Made by a program: the position numbers and the translations under genes
In this document: piece after piece, positions 28,370-37,231 of the stretch
How positions within the stretch are numbered: the stretch's first letter is position 1
How the letters are laid out: each line of letters begins with the position of its first letter
Assembly: GCF_007483665.1 (NCBI RefSeq)
Contig: NZ_VIQO01000038.1
Location: forward strand, 80,602 to 144,601
Length of the DNA stretch: 64,000 bases
Direction: 5' to 3'
Source of the DNA: Catellatospora sichuanensis
GTDB lineage: Bacteria > Actinomycetota > Actinomycetes > Mycobacteriales > Micromonosporaceae
The notes under the pieces: generated by a model
Database searches by the model: none
Seen by the model: only the letters and a program-made list of their open reading frames with translations
What the model was told of the DNA's origin: nothing

Positions 28370-30912
28370 TGCTGCGCGCCACCCTGAAGAGCCTGCTCGC
28401 CCGCAAGCTGCGCCTGGTCCTGTCGGGCCTGGCCGTGCTGCTCGGCGTGATGTTCGTGTCCGGCTCGTTCGTGCTGACCGACGCGCTGGGCCGCTCGTTC
28501 GACAACATGTTCTCCTCCGCCATGGCCGAGACCGACGTGCTGGTCACCGCCCGCCCGGCGATCGACGTGTCCGAGCTGGAGGGCGAGTCGGTGCCCGGCA
28601 TGCTGGCCGCCGCCGACCGCGACGCCGTGGCCGCGGTGCCCGGCGTCGCCGAGGTCGTCGGCGTGGTGCAGGCCGACGGCGCCCGCGTGATCGGCACGGA
28701 CGGCAAGGTCGTCGCCTCGTTCGGCCCGCCGCGCTTCGGCGCGAACTGGACCGGCGAGACCGGCGGCCTGGAGCTGCGCGAGGGCCGTGGGCCGACCGCC
28801 GCCGACGAGATCGCGATCAACGTGACCCTGGCCGAGCTGAGCAAGCTCAAGGTCGGCGACCGGGTCGGCGTGCTCACCACCAAACCCAAGCAGCTGTTCA
28901 CGCTGGTCGGCGTCTTCGGCTACGAGGGCGGCCTGCCCGGCCAGGGACCCGTGCACGAGGTCCGGTTCACCGAGCCGGTGGCCCAGGAGCTGATGCTGGG
29001 CGCGCCGGGCGCGTACACCAGTCTCGACGTGACCGCCGCACCCGGCACCGACCCCGCCGCCCTGCGCGATGCGATCAAGTCGCGGCTCGGCGACAGGTAC
29101 GTCGTGCAGACCGGGCAGGAGGCCGCCGCGGCCATCGCGGGCGACTTCAAGACGATCCTGTCGCTGTTCAACAACATCCTGCTGGGCTTCGCCGGAGTGG
29201 CGCTGTTCGTCGGCACCTTCCTCATCCTCAACACCTTCTCGATCATCGTGGCGCAGCGGACCAGGGAACTGGCGCTCAGCCGGGCGCTGGGCGCGAGCCG
29301 CCGCCAGGTGATCGGCTCGGTTCTGGTCGAAGCCCTGGCCATCGGCCTGCTCGCCTCGGTCCTGGGCCTGGCCGCGGGTGTCGGTGTCGGCGCGCTGCTG
29401 GCGAAGTTCGCCGCCGACTTCAGCAGCATCGTGCTGGCCTCCATCGGCGTGCCGCTCGCCGCGGTGATCAGCGCGTTCGCCGTCGGCATCGGCGTGACGG
29501 TGGTCGCCGCGCTGCTGCCCGCGCTGCGCGCCTCCCGGGTGCCCCCGGTCGCCGCATTGCAGGAGGTCGCCACCCCGGACCGCCCGCTGACCAGGCTGAC
29601 GGTCAGCGGCGCCGTGATCGGCGCACTGGGCGCGGGCGCGATCGCGTTCGGCCTCGCCACGAGCGGCGACGCGGTGATGTGGCTGCTGCTGGGCGGGGTG
29701 CTCGCCACGTTCATCGGGGTGTCGCTGCTGAGCCCGGTGCTGGCCCGCCCGGTGGTGTCGGTGCTCGGCAGGTTGTTCTCGTGGTCGGTGCCGGGACGGC
29801 TGGGCCGGCTCAACTCCGGGCGCAATCCCCGTCGCACCGCGATCACCGCGGCCGCGCTGATGGTCGGCGTGGCCCTGATCACCGGCGTGAACACCACGAT
29901 CTCCTCGGCCGACCGCAGCCTGCGCGGGGATGCCGAGACCGGCTTCCAGGCCGACCTGATCATCTCGGGTCAGGAGTCGCCGGGCGTGCTGCCGACGTTC
30001 GACGAGGCGCTGCTGCCGCGGATGCGGGCGGTGCCCGGCATCGGCACGGTCACCGCCGAGTACAACGACCAGGCCCTGATCAACGAGGAGCCGAGCTGGG
30101 CGGCCGCGGTGACCGACCTGCCGGCCGTCGTGCGGGACCTGTCCCTGGTGACCGTCGCGGGCTCATTGGCCCAGCCGGGGCCGGGCGAGGTCGTCGTCGA
30201 CGACCAGAACGCGACCGAGGCCGGGTTGACGGTCGGCAGCACGGTCACCGTGAAGCTGCCCAAGGGCGAGCCGGCGTCCTACCGGATCAGCGGCGTCTAC
30301 CAGCGGGTGCCGTTCTACGGCGGCTTCATCTTCGGCACCGACGTGGTGCCGGGGATGCGCTTCCCGCAGCCGTCGTTCGCCTACGTCCGGCTCGCCGACG
30401 GCGCGGACGCCGCGGCGGCCCGCACAGGGCTGGAGGCGCTGCTGGTCGACAGCCCGGAGATGCTGGTCGAGGACAAGCAGCAGTATCTGGACCGGGAACT
30501 GGGCGAGGGCGCGCAGCTGCTCCTCATGATCCAGATTCTGCTGGGCCTGGCCATCGTCATCGCGGTGCTGGGCGTCATCAACACCCTGGCGCTGTCGGTG
30601 CTGGAGCGCACCCGCGAACTGGGCCTGCTGCGGGCCATCGGGCTGAGCCGGGCGGCGACCATGCGCATGATCACCGTCGAGGCCGTGGTGATCACCTTGT
30701 TCGGCGTGCTGCTCGGCGTGGCCGTCGGCGTCGGACTCGGCGCGGCCGTGGTCCAGGGCCTGGCCGACGAGGGCCTGAAGACCCTCGCCGTGCCGTGGAA
30801 CGCCATCGGCCTCTACCTGGCCGCCGGTGTGGCCCTGGGCGTCCTCGCCGCCATCCTGCCCGCCATCCGCGCCTCCCGCATCAACGTCCTCACCGCCATC
30901 GCCCACGAGTAA
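28369..30912 (+). CDS. FtsX-type ABC permease, copy 2
   Basis: An 847-aa permease with the same duplicated FtsX design as the gene at 24830. The two extracytoplasmic domains have diverged more than the membrane parts, which points to different ligands. The coupling motifs QRTRELALSRALGASR and ERTRELGLLRAIGLSR are present. The ATPase-permease module is exactly as long (3332 bp) as the first module despite different gene lengths, consistent with tandem duplication followed by divergence. An R1 palindrome follows the stop. Confidence 0.93.
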   Translation: MLRATLKSLLARKLRLVLSGLAVLLGVMFVSGSFVLTDALGRSFDNMFSSAMAETDVLVTARPAIDVSELEGESVPGMLAAADRDAVAAVPGVAEVVGVVQADGARVIGTDGKVVASFGPPRFGANWTGETGGLELREGRGPTAADEIAINVTLAELSKLKVGDRVGVLTTKPKQLFTLVGVFGYEGGLPGQGPVHEVRFTEPVAQELMLGAPGAYTSLDVTAAPGTDPAALRDAIKSRLGDRYVVQTGQEAAAAIAGDFKTILSLFNNILLGFAGVALFVGTFLILNTFSIIVAQRTRELALSRALGASRRQVIGSVLVEALAIGLLASVLGLAAGVGVGALLAKFAADFSSIVLASIGVPLAAVISAFAVGIGVTVVAALLPALRASRVPPVAALQEVATPDRPLTRLTVSGAVIGALGAGAIAFGLATSGDAVMWLLLGGVLATFIGVSLLSPVLARPVVSVLGRLFSWSVPGRLGRLNSGRNPRRTAITAAALMVGVALITGVNTTISSADRSLRGDAETGFQADLIISGQESPGVLPTFDEALLPRMRAVPGIGTVTAEYNDQALINEEPSWAAAVTDLPAVVRDLSLVTVAGSLAQPGPGEVVVDDQNATEAGLTVGSTVTVKLPKGEPASYRISGVYQRVPFYGGFIFGTDVVPGMRFPQPSFAYVRLADGADAAAARTGLEALLVDSPEMLVEDKQQYLDRELGEGAQLLLMIQILLGLAIVIAVLGVINTLALSVLERTRELGLLRAIGLSRAATMRMITVEAVVITLFGVLLGVAVGVGLGAAVVQGLADEGLKTLAVPWNAIGLYLAAGVALGVLAAILPAIRASRINVLTAIAHE

Positions 30913-30926
30913 CGGAACTCAGGACA

Positions 30927-30975
30927 AAGGAAGGGCACCTTCTTAACGCTCCGCGTTATAGAAGGTGCCCTTCTT
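30927..30975. repeat. Intergenic palindrome, family R1 (copy d)
   Basis: Near-perfect inverted repeat with 23-nt arms (AAGGAAGGGCACCTTCTTAA core) and a short GC loop, 14 bp past the second permease. It is the likely terminator of the ABC operon as well as a member of the repeat family. Confidence 0.8.
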
Positions 30976-31093
30976 AACGCCTAACCACGTCTGACCGGCG
31001 CGTTCTTCTGCGGCTCGGCGCCGGCCGAGGACGGCGGGGAGGCGGGGGACCGGATGCGGCGCGGGCCGTTCGGGCGGAACGACCCCGAAGCAA

Positions 31094-31122
31094 TTGCCAA
31101 GAAGTCTTTGCAAAGATATGTT
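31094..31122 (+). promoter_or_regulatory. Promoter of the ArsR-like regulator, leaderless
   Basis: TTGCCA (31094-31099), a 17-bp spacer, and TATGTT (31117-31122), then 7 nt to ATG 31130. The spacer and -35 hold two similar units, TTGCCAAGAA and TTGCAAAGAT, and the palindrome CTTTGCAAAG (31106-31115). This is the layout expected if the regulator represses itself. Confidence 0.65.
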
Positions 31123-31129
31123 GGCGGTC

Positions 31130-31696
31130 ATGGCCGCTGAACGCATCACCCTCGACCCGCGAACCCTGCGCGGGCTCGCCCACCCCTTGCGCGTGCGCCT
31201 GCTGGGGCTGCTGCGCGAGCGCGGACCCTCCACCGCCACCCTGCTCGCCGCCCAGCTCGGCCTGTCCAGTGCCGCAACCAGTTACCACCTGCGCCAGCTG
31301 GCCCTCTACGGCTTCGTGACCGACGAACCGGCCCGCGGCAACGCCCGTGAACGCTGGTGGCGCGCGGCACACCGCGGCACGACCGTGGACCACGTCGATC
31401 CGGAATCCTTCGGCGACTTCGAGGCCTACCTGCGCGCCGTGGCCGCCCAATACGCCGCCCGCGTCGACCGCGCCCTCGACGAGTACGCCACCCGCCCCCC
31501 GCAGTGGCAGCGCGTCGGCACCATCAGCGACTGGGCCGGGCAACTCACCCCCGAGGAGACGAAGGAACTGCAGGCCGAGCTGTTCGCGTTGTTCGAGCGC
31601 TACCGGCGCTTCGACCTCGACGCTCCCGCGCCCGAGGGCACCGCCCGCGTCCACGTGCAGTTCCAGGTGCTGCCGTTCCCCGAGGAGACGCCGTGA
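31130..31696 (+). CDS. ArsR-like winged-helix regulator
   Basis: A 188-aa regulator. The winged helix occupies residues 1-85 (RTLRGLAHPLRVRLLGLLRERG, AAQLGLSSAATSYHLRQLALYGFV), and a C-terminal helical region (about 95-185) may bind an effector or form dimers. The start is ATG 31130, since a complete promoter ends 7 nt before it. The stop overlaps the GTG of the MFS exporter gene (GTGA), so the pair forms a regulator-transporter operon. The ligand is probably the transporter substrate, which is unknown. Confidence 0.88.
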   Translation: MAAERITLDPRTLRGLAHPLRVRLLGLLRERGPSTATLLAAQLGLSSAATSYHLRQLALYGFVTDEPARGNARERWWRAAHRGTTVDHVDPESFGDFEAYLRAVAAQYAARVDRALDEYATRPPQWQRVGTISDWAGQLTPEETKELQAELFALFERYRRFDLDAPAPEGTARVHVQFQVLPFPEETP

Positions 31697-33018
31697 AAGG
31701 CCTGGTCGGCCTGCTGATCGCGGGCACCGTCTCGAAGGTCGGCAGCGTGCTGACGTTCCTGGCCATTCCCTGGCTGGTGCTGGTCACCACGGGCAGCCCG
31801 TCCCGGATGGGCCTGGCGGCGGCGGCCGAGCTGCTGCCGTACGTCCTGATCGGACCGCTCGGCGCGCCCCTGGTCGACCGGATCGGCCCGCGCCGGGTGT
31901 CCATCGTCGCCGACCTGGCCAGCGCCGCGGTGATGGCGGCCGTGGCGTTCGGGCAGCGCGGCGGATTCGGCGTGCTGCTGGTGCTGCTCGTGCTCGCCGG
32001 GGCGCTCCGCGGGCTCGGCGACTGCGCCAAGCGGGTGCTGCTGCCCTCGACCATCGCGGCGTCCGGGGTGGACATGACCCGCGCCACCACCGTCTACGAC
32101 GGGGCGAACCGGCTGGCCGGGCTGCTCGGCGCGGCCCTGGGCGGGGTGCTGATCGCCGCGGTCGGCGCACCGCGCACGGTGCTGCTCGACGGCGTCTCGT
32201 TCGTCGTGTGCGCGGTGCTGGTGGCGGCCCTCGTGCCCGCCCGCACCACGGACACTCCCGCCGACGCTCCGCCACCGGAGCCGTACCTGGCCGCGCTGCG
32301 CGGCGGCGTGGACTTCATCCGCGGCAACCGGCTGATGCTGGGCATCCTGGCCATGCTGTTCGTGACCAACCTGGCCGACCAGGCCAACGCGGCGGTGTTC
32401 GTGCCGGTCTGGGTCGACGAGGTGCTCGGCTCGCCGGAGGCGCTGGGCTGGGTGAGCGCCGCATTCGGACTCGGCGCGGTGCTGGGCAACCTGGTCTTCA
32501 CCGCGCTCGCGCCACGCGCGCCACGCTACGCCGTGTTCACCATCGGGTTCCTGATCGGCGGCTCGCCCCGGCTGGCCGTGATGGCACTGTCCGACAGCCT
32601 GACGCTGGTGCTGGCCGCAGCATTCGTGTCCGGGCTGGCGATGGCCGCGGTCAACCCGATCCTCGCCGCGACCATGTTCGAGCGGGTGCCCGCGCACCTG
32701 CAGGCCCGGGTGCTCAGCCTGTCCAACGCGATCGGGTTCGCGGGCATCCCGCTGGGCAGCCTGCTCGGCGGCTGGGCGGTGGAGCACATCGGACTGACCT
32801 CGGCTCTGCTGGTCTTCGGCGCGTGCTACCTCGGCGCGACGCTGCTGCCCGTACTCTCGCCCGGCCTCTGGCGGCAGCTGGACCGCCTCCCGGCAGCCCC
32901 GCCTGCGCCCCACCCACGCGACAGGCGGCCTGCCGGGTCTGTGTCCGCCGCGGGCACGGCGGCCACAGATCCGCATTCCGCTCAGGACACGCTCAGCGCA
33001 AGCGCCCCCAGCGGGTGA
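31693..33018 (+). CDS. MFS transporter
   Basis: A 441-aa transporter with twelve predicted helices of the MFS_3/enterobactin-exporter-like group. Motif A-like GPLGAPLVDRIGPRRVSI occurs between helices 2 and 3. The last 45 residues are a proline/alanine-rich tail. It is translationally coupled to the regulator. Its 3' end overlaps by 26 bp the 3' end of the opposite-strand MFS gene. Export of a small toxic molecule is likely from context; the substrate is unknown. Confidence 0.88.
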   Translation: MKGLVGLLIAGTVSKVGSVLTFLAIPWLVLVTTGSPSRMGLAAAAELLPYVLIGPLGAPLVDRIGPRRVSIVADLASAAVMAAVAFGQRGGFGVLLVLLVLAGALRGLGDCAKRVLLPSTIAASGVDMTRATTVYDGANRLAGLLGAALGGVLIAAVGAPRTVLLDGVSFVVCAVLVAALVPARTTDTPADAPPPEPYLAALRGGVDFIRGNRLMLGILAMLFVTNLADQANAAVFVPVWVDEVLGSPEALGWVSAAFGLGAVLGNLVFTALAPRAPRYAVFTIGFLIGGSPRLAVMALSDSLTLVLAAAFVSGLAMAAVNPILAATMFERVPAHLQARVLSLSNAIGFAGIPLGSLLGGWAVEHIGLTSALLVFGACYLGATLLPVLSPGLWRQLDRLPAAPPAPHPRDRRPAGSVSAAGTAATDPHSAQDTLSASAPSG

Positions 33019-34219
33019 GGAGCGCGAGCAACCCGGCCCCGCACAGGATGGCCGGCGGCGCGAGCAGGAACCCGGCCGTCGCGCCCCAGCCCTGGACGAC
33101 CGTGCCGGCCACGGCCGCGCCCGCGCCGCTGCCCACCGCGAACGCGGTCGCGATCCAGGCGAACGCCTCGACCGCGGTGCCCGGTGGTGCGACCCGGTCG
33201 ACGACCAGGAAGATGCCGGTGAGCGCGGGCGGCAGCCACAGCCCGGTGACGACCAGCGCCAGCCCGGTCAGCGGCAGCGACAGGGTGAGCGCCAGCGGCA
33301 GGTAGCTCGCGGCCAGCAGGACCACGACACCCGCCAGCCGCCCCGCTGGGTTCGCGGAGACCAGCCGGGAGAAGGCCAGGCCGCCCGCCAGCGCTCCGAC
33401 CGCCTGGGCGGCAAGCAGCCAGCCACCCCAGGACGGACGACCCGCCGCGGCCGCGTACTCGGCGACCGCGACGGTCGTCGCGCCGATGCCGAACCCGATG
33501 AGCACGGTGGCGGCCAGGATCTGGAGCAGGCGGCCGGAGCGCAGCGGCCCGCTCCAGTGCCGCGCCGCGGATACCGAGCGCAGGCGGCGCACCGCGGGCG
33601 CGGTGGTGTAGAGCGCGGTGCCCGCCAGTTGCACGGCCGCGGTGGCGAGCAGCCCGGCCGGCGGACCGCCGAGAGCCACCGCCGCCATGGTCAGCAGCGG
33701 CCCCACGATGAAGATGAGTTCCTGCGCGGTGACGTCGAGGGTGTAGGCCGTCGGCACCAGCCGCTCGCCGACGACGTCCCGCCACAGGGCGCGCATGCAC
33801 GCCCCGAACGGTGGCGCGCCGAGCCCCGCGAAGGCTGCGGACGCCGCGGCCACGGGCGGCGCGGGAAGCAGGGCGAGCACCGCGAACGCGATGGTGGAGA
33901 CGGCGGCCGCGACCCACAGCGGCGGCCCCTGCCGGCCGCGGTCGGCGAGGCGGGCCACCAGTGGCTGACCGACGGCGCTGCCGGCGGTGTACGCGCCGAC
34001 GACGACTCCGGCCCAGCCCAGGGACATGGACTCGTGCGCGGCCAGCAGCAGGGCCAGTGGCGCGGACCCCAGCGGCAGGCGGCCGAGCACGCTAGCGCCG
34101 AGGATGCGCGGCACCTGCGCGGAGCGCAACACGGACAGAAACGCCGACGAGGCCGTGGCGGACTCGCGGCGGACGGACGGGCTTTCGGGCACGGTGACGG
34201 TGGACGGTTCGACGGACAC
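32993..34219 (-). CDS. MFS transporter preceded by upstream ORF
   Basis: A 408-aa transporter with about twelve helices (ARILGASVLGRLPLG at helix 1; VARLADRGRQGPPLWVA as motif A). I place the start at GTG 34219, which has GGGGAG about 9 nt upstream; the frame is open to 34291, but a separate 33-codon ORF with its own promoter lies there in another frame. The transcript would therefore begin with that short ORF at 34373, leaving a 52-nt gap before the transporter start. Such an arrangement often regulates efflux genes. The substrate is unknown. Confidence 0.85.
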   Translation of the reverse strand: MSVEPSTVTVPESPSVRRESATASSAFLSVLRSAQVPRILGASVLGRLPLGSAPLALLLAAHESMSLGWAGVVVGAYTAGSAVGQPLVARLADRGRQGPPLWVAAAVSTIAFAVLALLPAPPVAAASAAFAGLGAPPFGACMRALWRDVVGERLVPTAYTLDVTAQELIFIVGPLLTMAAVALGGPPAGLLATAAVQLAGTALYTTAPAVRRLRSVSAARHWSGPLRSGRLLQILAATVLIGFGIGATTVAVAEYAAAAGRPSWGGWLLAAQAVGALAGGLAFSRLVSANPAGRLAGVVVLLAASYLPLALTLSLPLTGLALVVTGLWLPPALTGIFLVVDRVAPPGTAVEAFAWIATAFAVGSGAGAAVAGTVVQGWGATAGFLLAPPAILCGAGLLALLTRWGRLR

Positions 34220-34271
34220 GGCAAGGGCTCCCCTGAGACGAGGCGGACGGATTCGCGAAGGGCGTGAACCG

Positions 34272-34373
34272 TCAGGGAGCGAGGTCACCACGCTCGTGAT
34301 CGTTGCCGTAGAGCGGCAGATCAGGCATGACCCACCGGGTGTACGCGGCGGTGAGCGCGTCCAGTGTGGTCAC
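34272..34373 (-). CDS. Leaderless 33-codon upstream ORF
   Basis: GTG 34373 lies 7 nt after TAACCT (34381-34386) with no Shine-Dalgarno. The frame reads 33 codons (starts MTTLDALTAAY, ends ERGDLAP) with about 79 percent G or C at third positions, consistent with coding. Its TGA is 52 nt before the MFS start. It could be a regulatory leader peptide, sensing stalled ribosomes, or a small functional peptide. No match to a known leader is recognised. Confidence 0.55.
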   Translation of the reverse strand: MTTLDALTAAYTRWVMPDLPLYGNDHERGDLAP

Positions 34374-34429
34374 CCGTCGCAGGTTAGCAGAAGAGATCGG
34401 CGCACGGTGATGGGTCGACCGGGCGTTCT

Positions 34430-34475
34430 GTCAACCAAGGTTGACGCCTTCGCGTAATGTCAACTACGGTTGACA
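34430..34475 (+). promoter_or_regulatory. Twin operators overlapping the monooxygenase promoter
   Basis: Two palindromes of one type: GTCAACCAAGGTTGAC (34430-34445) and TGTCAACTACGGTTGACA (34458-34475), centres 29 bp apart. The -35 TTGACG (34441-34446) ends operator 1, and the -10 TACGGT (34465-34470) lies in operator 2, with an 18-bp spacer. A bound repressor would cover both promoter elements. No regulator gene lies next to the monooxygenase. Confidence 0.75.
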
Positions 34476-34499
34476 ACAACGATCGAGGGGAGGCCGGCG

Positions 34500-36092
34500 A
34501 TGGACGCCGACGTGGTGATCTCCGGGGGCGGCCCGACCGGGCTGATGCTCGCCGCCGAGCTGCGCCTGGGCGGGGTGAGCGTGGTGGTGCTGGAACGCCG
34601 CACCGAGCCCGACCCCGTGCCGCGCGCCAACGGCCTGGTCGGCCAGGTCGTCACCGTGCTGTACCGGCGCGGGCTCTACCGCGCCCTGGCCCGCCACGAC
34701 CACGGCCCCAGGGCCCTGGTCCAGCGCTGGTTCACCGGGGCGTACGGCGACCGGCCACGCCCCGTGCGCGGCTTCTCGCACGCCGGATTCCGGCTCGACC
34801 TGCGCCGCCTGCGTGACACGAACCCCCTGCACGTGCTCGCGGTGCCGCAGCGCCGGATGGAGGAGACGTTCGAGGTACACGCCCGCGCACTGGGCGCGGA
34901 CGTCCGGCGTGGACACACGTGCGCCGGCCTGACCCAGGACGGCGACGGCGTGACCGTCGAGGTCGACGGCCCCGACGGCCGATACCGGCTCCGGGCGGCG
35001 TACCTCGTCGGCTGCGACGGCTCGCACAGCGCCGTACGCAAGGCCGCCGGGATCGGCTTCCCCGGCGAGACCAGCCGCGAGGTCGTCATCCGGATGGCGC
35101 ACGTGGTGCTGCCCCGTGCCGCGCTCACCCCCGCCGGGGCGCTGCGCGCCGCCGACGGCACCGTGTACCGGCCCTACCAGCTGCACCGTACGGCGCACGG
35201 GGCGTTCTCGTTCGCCTCGTTCATCCCCGGCGTGCATGTGCTGAGCACCCACGAGTGGGATGCGGAGGCACCCGGCGAGCAGGTGCCGATGTCCGTCGCC
35301 GAGGCCCGGGCGAGCCTGTCCCGGGTGGTCGGCGCCGACATCCCGGTCGCGGACCCGCCCGCCGAAGGCCGCCCGTGGATCCTGCGCCGGCTCACCGACC
35401 GCAACAACCGGCTGGCCGACCCGTACCGCGCGGGCCGGGCGTTCGTGGTGGGCGACGCCGCGCACGTGTTCGCCGGGTTCGGCGGGTCCAATCTCAACCT
35501 CGGCCTGCAGGACGCGGTCAATCTGGCCTGGAAGCTGGCCCTGGTCGCCCGCGGCCAGGCCCCTGACAGCCTGCTCGACACCTACCAGTCGGAACGTGTG
35601 CCGCAGGCCCGGCAGGCCCTGGACCGCACCCGGGAGCAGGCCGAGCTGATGGCCCCCGGCGACGAGGTGACCGCCCGGCGGGAGGCGTACGCGGCGCGGC
35701 TGCGCGAACCCGGGTTCCTGCGCGAGGTCGCCGACGCCGTCGCGGGCCTGGATCTGCCGTACCCGATGGCCGATGGTCGTCCCCTGCTCGGGCGGATGTC
35801 GCCCGACCTGCGGCTGATGCACCACGGTCGGCGCATCCGCCTCGCATCACTGCAGCGCACCGCCCGCCCGCTGCTGCTCGACCTCACCGGCGGCCCGGCC
35901 CTCGCCGCCGCGGCCGCCCCCTGGCGCGACCGCGTCGACCTGGTCGCGGCCCGCCCGCGCGATCCCGGCACTCCCCCGGCGCTCCTGATCCGCCCCGACG
36001 GCTACATCGCCTGGGTCAGTCCCGCCCCCGACGACCCCACCGGCCTCCCCGACGCCCTCACCACCTGGTTCGGCCCGCCCAACACACCATGA
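34500..36092 (+). CDS. FAD-dependent aromatic monooxygenase
   Basis: A 530-aa flavoprotein hydroxylase of the PheA/TfdB/RdmE group, which also includes rifampicin monooxygenases. The FAD-binding GGGPTG is at residues 8-13, the DG motif is in GCDGSHSAVRKAAG near 180, and the GD motif is VVGDAAHVFAGFGGSNLNLGLQDA near 320. The C-terminal thioredoxin-like domain starts near 430. ATG 34500 has GAGGGGAGG 6 nt upstream. Control by the twin operators suggests induction by a substrate. It could inactivate an aromatic compound, but it could equally be biosynthetic. Confidence 0.9.
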   Translation: MDADVVISGGGPTGLMLAAELRLGGVSVVVLERRTEPDPVPRANGLVGQVVTVLYRRGLYRALARHDHGPRALVQRWFTGAYGDRPRPVRGFSHAGFRLDLRRLRDTNPLHVLAVPQRRMEETFEVHARALGADVRRGHTCAGLTQDGDGVTVEVDGPDGRYRLRAAYLVGCDGSHSAVRKAAGIGFPGETSREVVIRMAHVVLPRAALTPAGALRAADGTVYRPYQLHRTAHGAFSFASFIPGVHVLSTHEWDAEAPGEQVPMSVAEARASLSRVVGADIPVADPPAEGRPWILRRLTDRNNRLADPYRAGRAFVVGDAAHVFAGFGGSNLNLGLQDAVNLAWKLALVARGQAPDSLLDTYQSERVPQARQALDRTREQAELMAPGDEVTARREAYAARLREPGFLREVADAVAGLDLPYPMADGRPLLGRMSPDLRLMHHGRRIRLASLQRTARPLLLDLTGGPALAAAAAPWRDRVDLVAARPRDPGTPPALLIRPDGYIAWVSPAPDDPTGLPDALTTWFGPPNTP

Positions 36093-36098
36093 TCGCTC

Positions 36099-36157
36099 GA
36101 CTTGCCTGGCACCCGTGCGTATCTTGGGCACGCTTTCCCACAGGTGCCAGGCAAGTC
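36099..36157. repeat. Intergenic palindrome, family R3 (copy b)
   Basis: Perfect 14-bp arms (GACTTGCCTGGCAC and its complement) around a 31-nt loop that contains CGTGCGTATCTTG, identical to the loop of the copy at 6313. It lies 6 bp after the monooxygenase stop, convergent with the next gene. The 100 bp from 36160 to 36265 show nothing else. Confidence 0.8.
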
Positions 36158-36265
36158 CGATGACCTTGACGGCCGCACGCGGGCCGCGGGCTCGGTCGAC
36201 GGCGCACCGGGCTCCGGCACTCGCTCAGGCATTCGCGTAGGCGGCCCCGCGGGCCGGGAGCCGGG

Positions 36266-37231
36266 TCAGCGACGCAGTACGGCGTAGACGTCCTCGGGGG
36301 TGAGGATGCCGAGGACGTCGTTCCCGTCGCGGACCGCGACCCAGCCGGTTTCGCCCTCCAGCAGCGCGGCGAGCGCGTCGCGCAGCGAGCCGTCCACCGG
36401 CACCGACGGGGCCTCGTGGTCGCCGTCGGGCAGCGGGCGCAGGCCTTCACGCGGGATCGGGGTGACCGCCAGCAGCTTAATGCCGCGGTCCGCGCCGACG
36501 AACTCGGCGACGAACGTGTTCGCCGGCTTCGACAGCACCTCGGCCGGGGGCGCGAACTGCTCCAGCTGGCCGCCCTCGGACAACACCGCGATCCGGTCGC
36601 CGAGCCGCACCGCCTCGTCGACGTCGTGGGTGACGAAGACGATGGTCTTGCGGACCGTCTGCTGCAGGCGCAGGAACTCGTCCTGCAGCCGCCCGCGCAC
36701 GATCGGGTCGACGGCCGAGAACGGCTCGTCCATCAGCAGCACCACCGGGTCGGCGGCCAAGGCCCGGGCCACCCCGACGCGCTGGCGCTGCCCGCCGGAC
36801 AGCTCGTGCGGATAACGGTCGGCGTAGCGGGCCGGGTCGAGGCCGACCAGGTCCAGCAGCTCCGCGGTGCGCTCGGCGACCTGCCCCTTGGGCCAGCCGA
36901 GCAGCTTCGGCACGGTGCCGACGTTGTCGCGTACGGTCTGGTGCGGGAACAGGCCCACGTTCTGGATGACGTATCCGATGCGCCGCCGCAGCGCGATCGG
37001 GTCCACCGCGGTGATCTCGTCGTCGCCGAGCCACATCCGCCCGCCCGACGGCTCGATCAGCCGGTTGATCATCCGCAGGATGGTGGACTTGCCGCAGCCC
37101 GACGGCCCGACCAGCACGGTCAGCTCGCCGGCGGGCAGCTCCAGACTCAGCTCGCGGACCGCGACCGTGCCGCCGTCGTACTGCTTGCGTACGCCCTCCA
37201 ACCTGATCGACACCGCAGCGGTACGGTTCAC
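36266..37231 (-). CDS. Betaine/choline-type ABC importer, ATP-binding subunit
   Basis: A 321-aa ATPase of the ProV/OpuCA group for quaternary-amine osmoprotectants. Walker A GPSGCGKST is near residues 42-50, the signature LSGGQRQR near 147 and Walker B VVLLMDEPF near 168. The C-terminal part (about 255-321) has one CBS-like unit (VPVDGSLRDALAALLEGETG). GTG 37231 has GGAGGG 5 nt upstream, lying inside the divergent permease gene. Only 2 bp separate the two start codons. Confidence 0.93.
   Translation of the reverse strand: MNRTAAVSIRLEGVRKQYDGGTVAVRELSLELPAGELTVLVGPSGCGKSTILRMINRLIEPSGGRMWLGDDEITAVDPIALRRRIGYVIQNVGLFPHQTVRDNVGTVPKLLGWPKGQVAERTAELLDLVGLDPARYADRYPHELSGGQRQRVGVARALAADPVVLLMDEPFSAVDPIVRGRLQDEFLRLQQTVRKTIVFVTHDVDEAVRLGDRIAVLSEGGQLEQFAPPAEVLSKPANTFVAEFVGADRGIKLLAVTPIPREGLRPLPDGDHEAPSVPVDGSLRDALAALLEGETGWVAVRDGNDVLGILTPEDVYAVLRR

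Noticed and set aside
32993..33018. 26-bp antisense overlap of two MFS genes as a regulatory feature
   Set aside because: Short convergent 3' overlaps are common in compact genomes and both ends lie in non-conserved tails.
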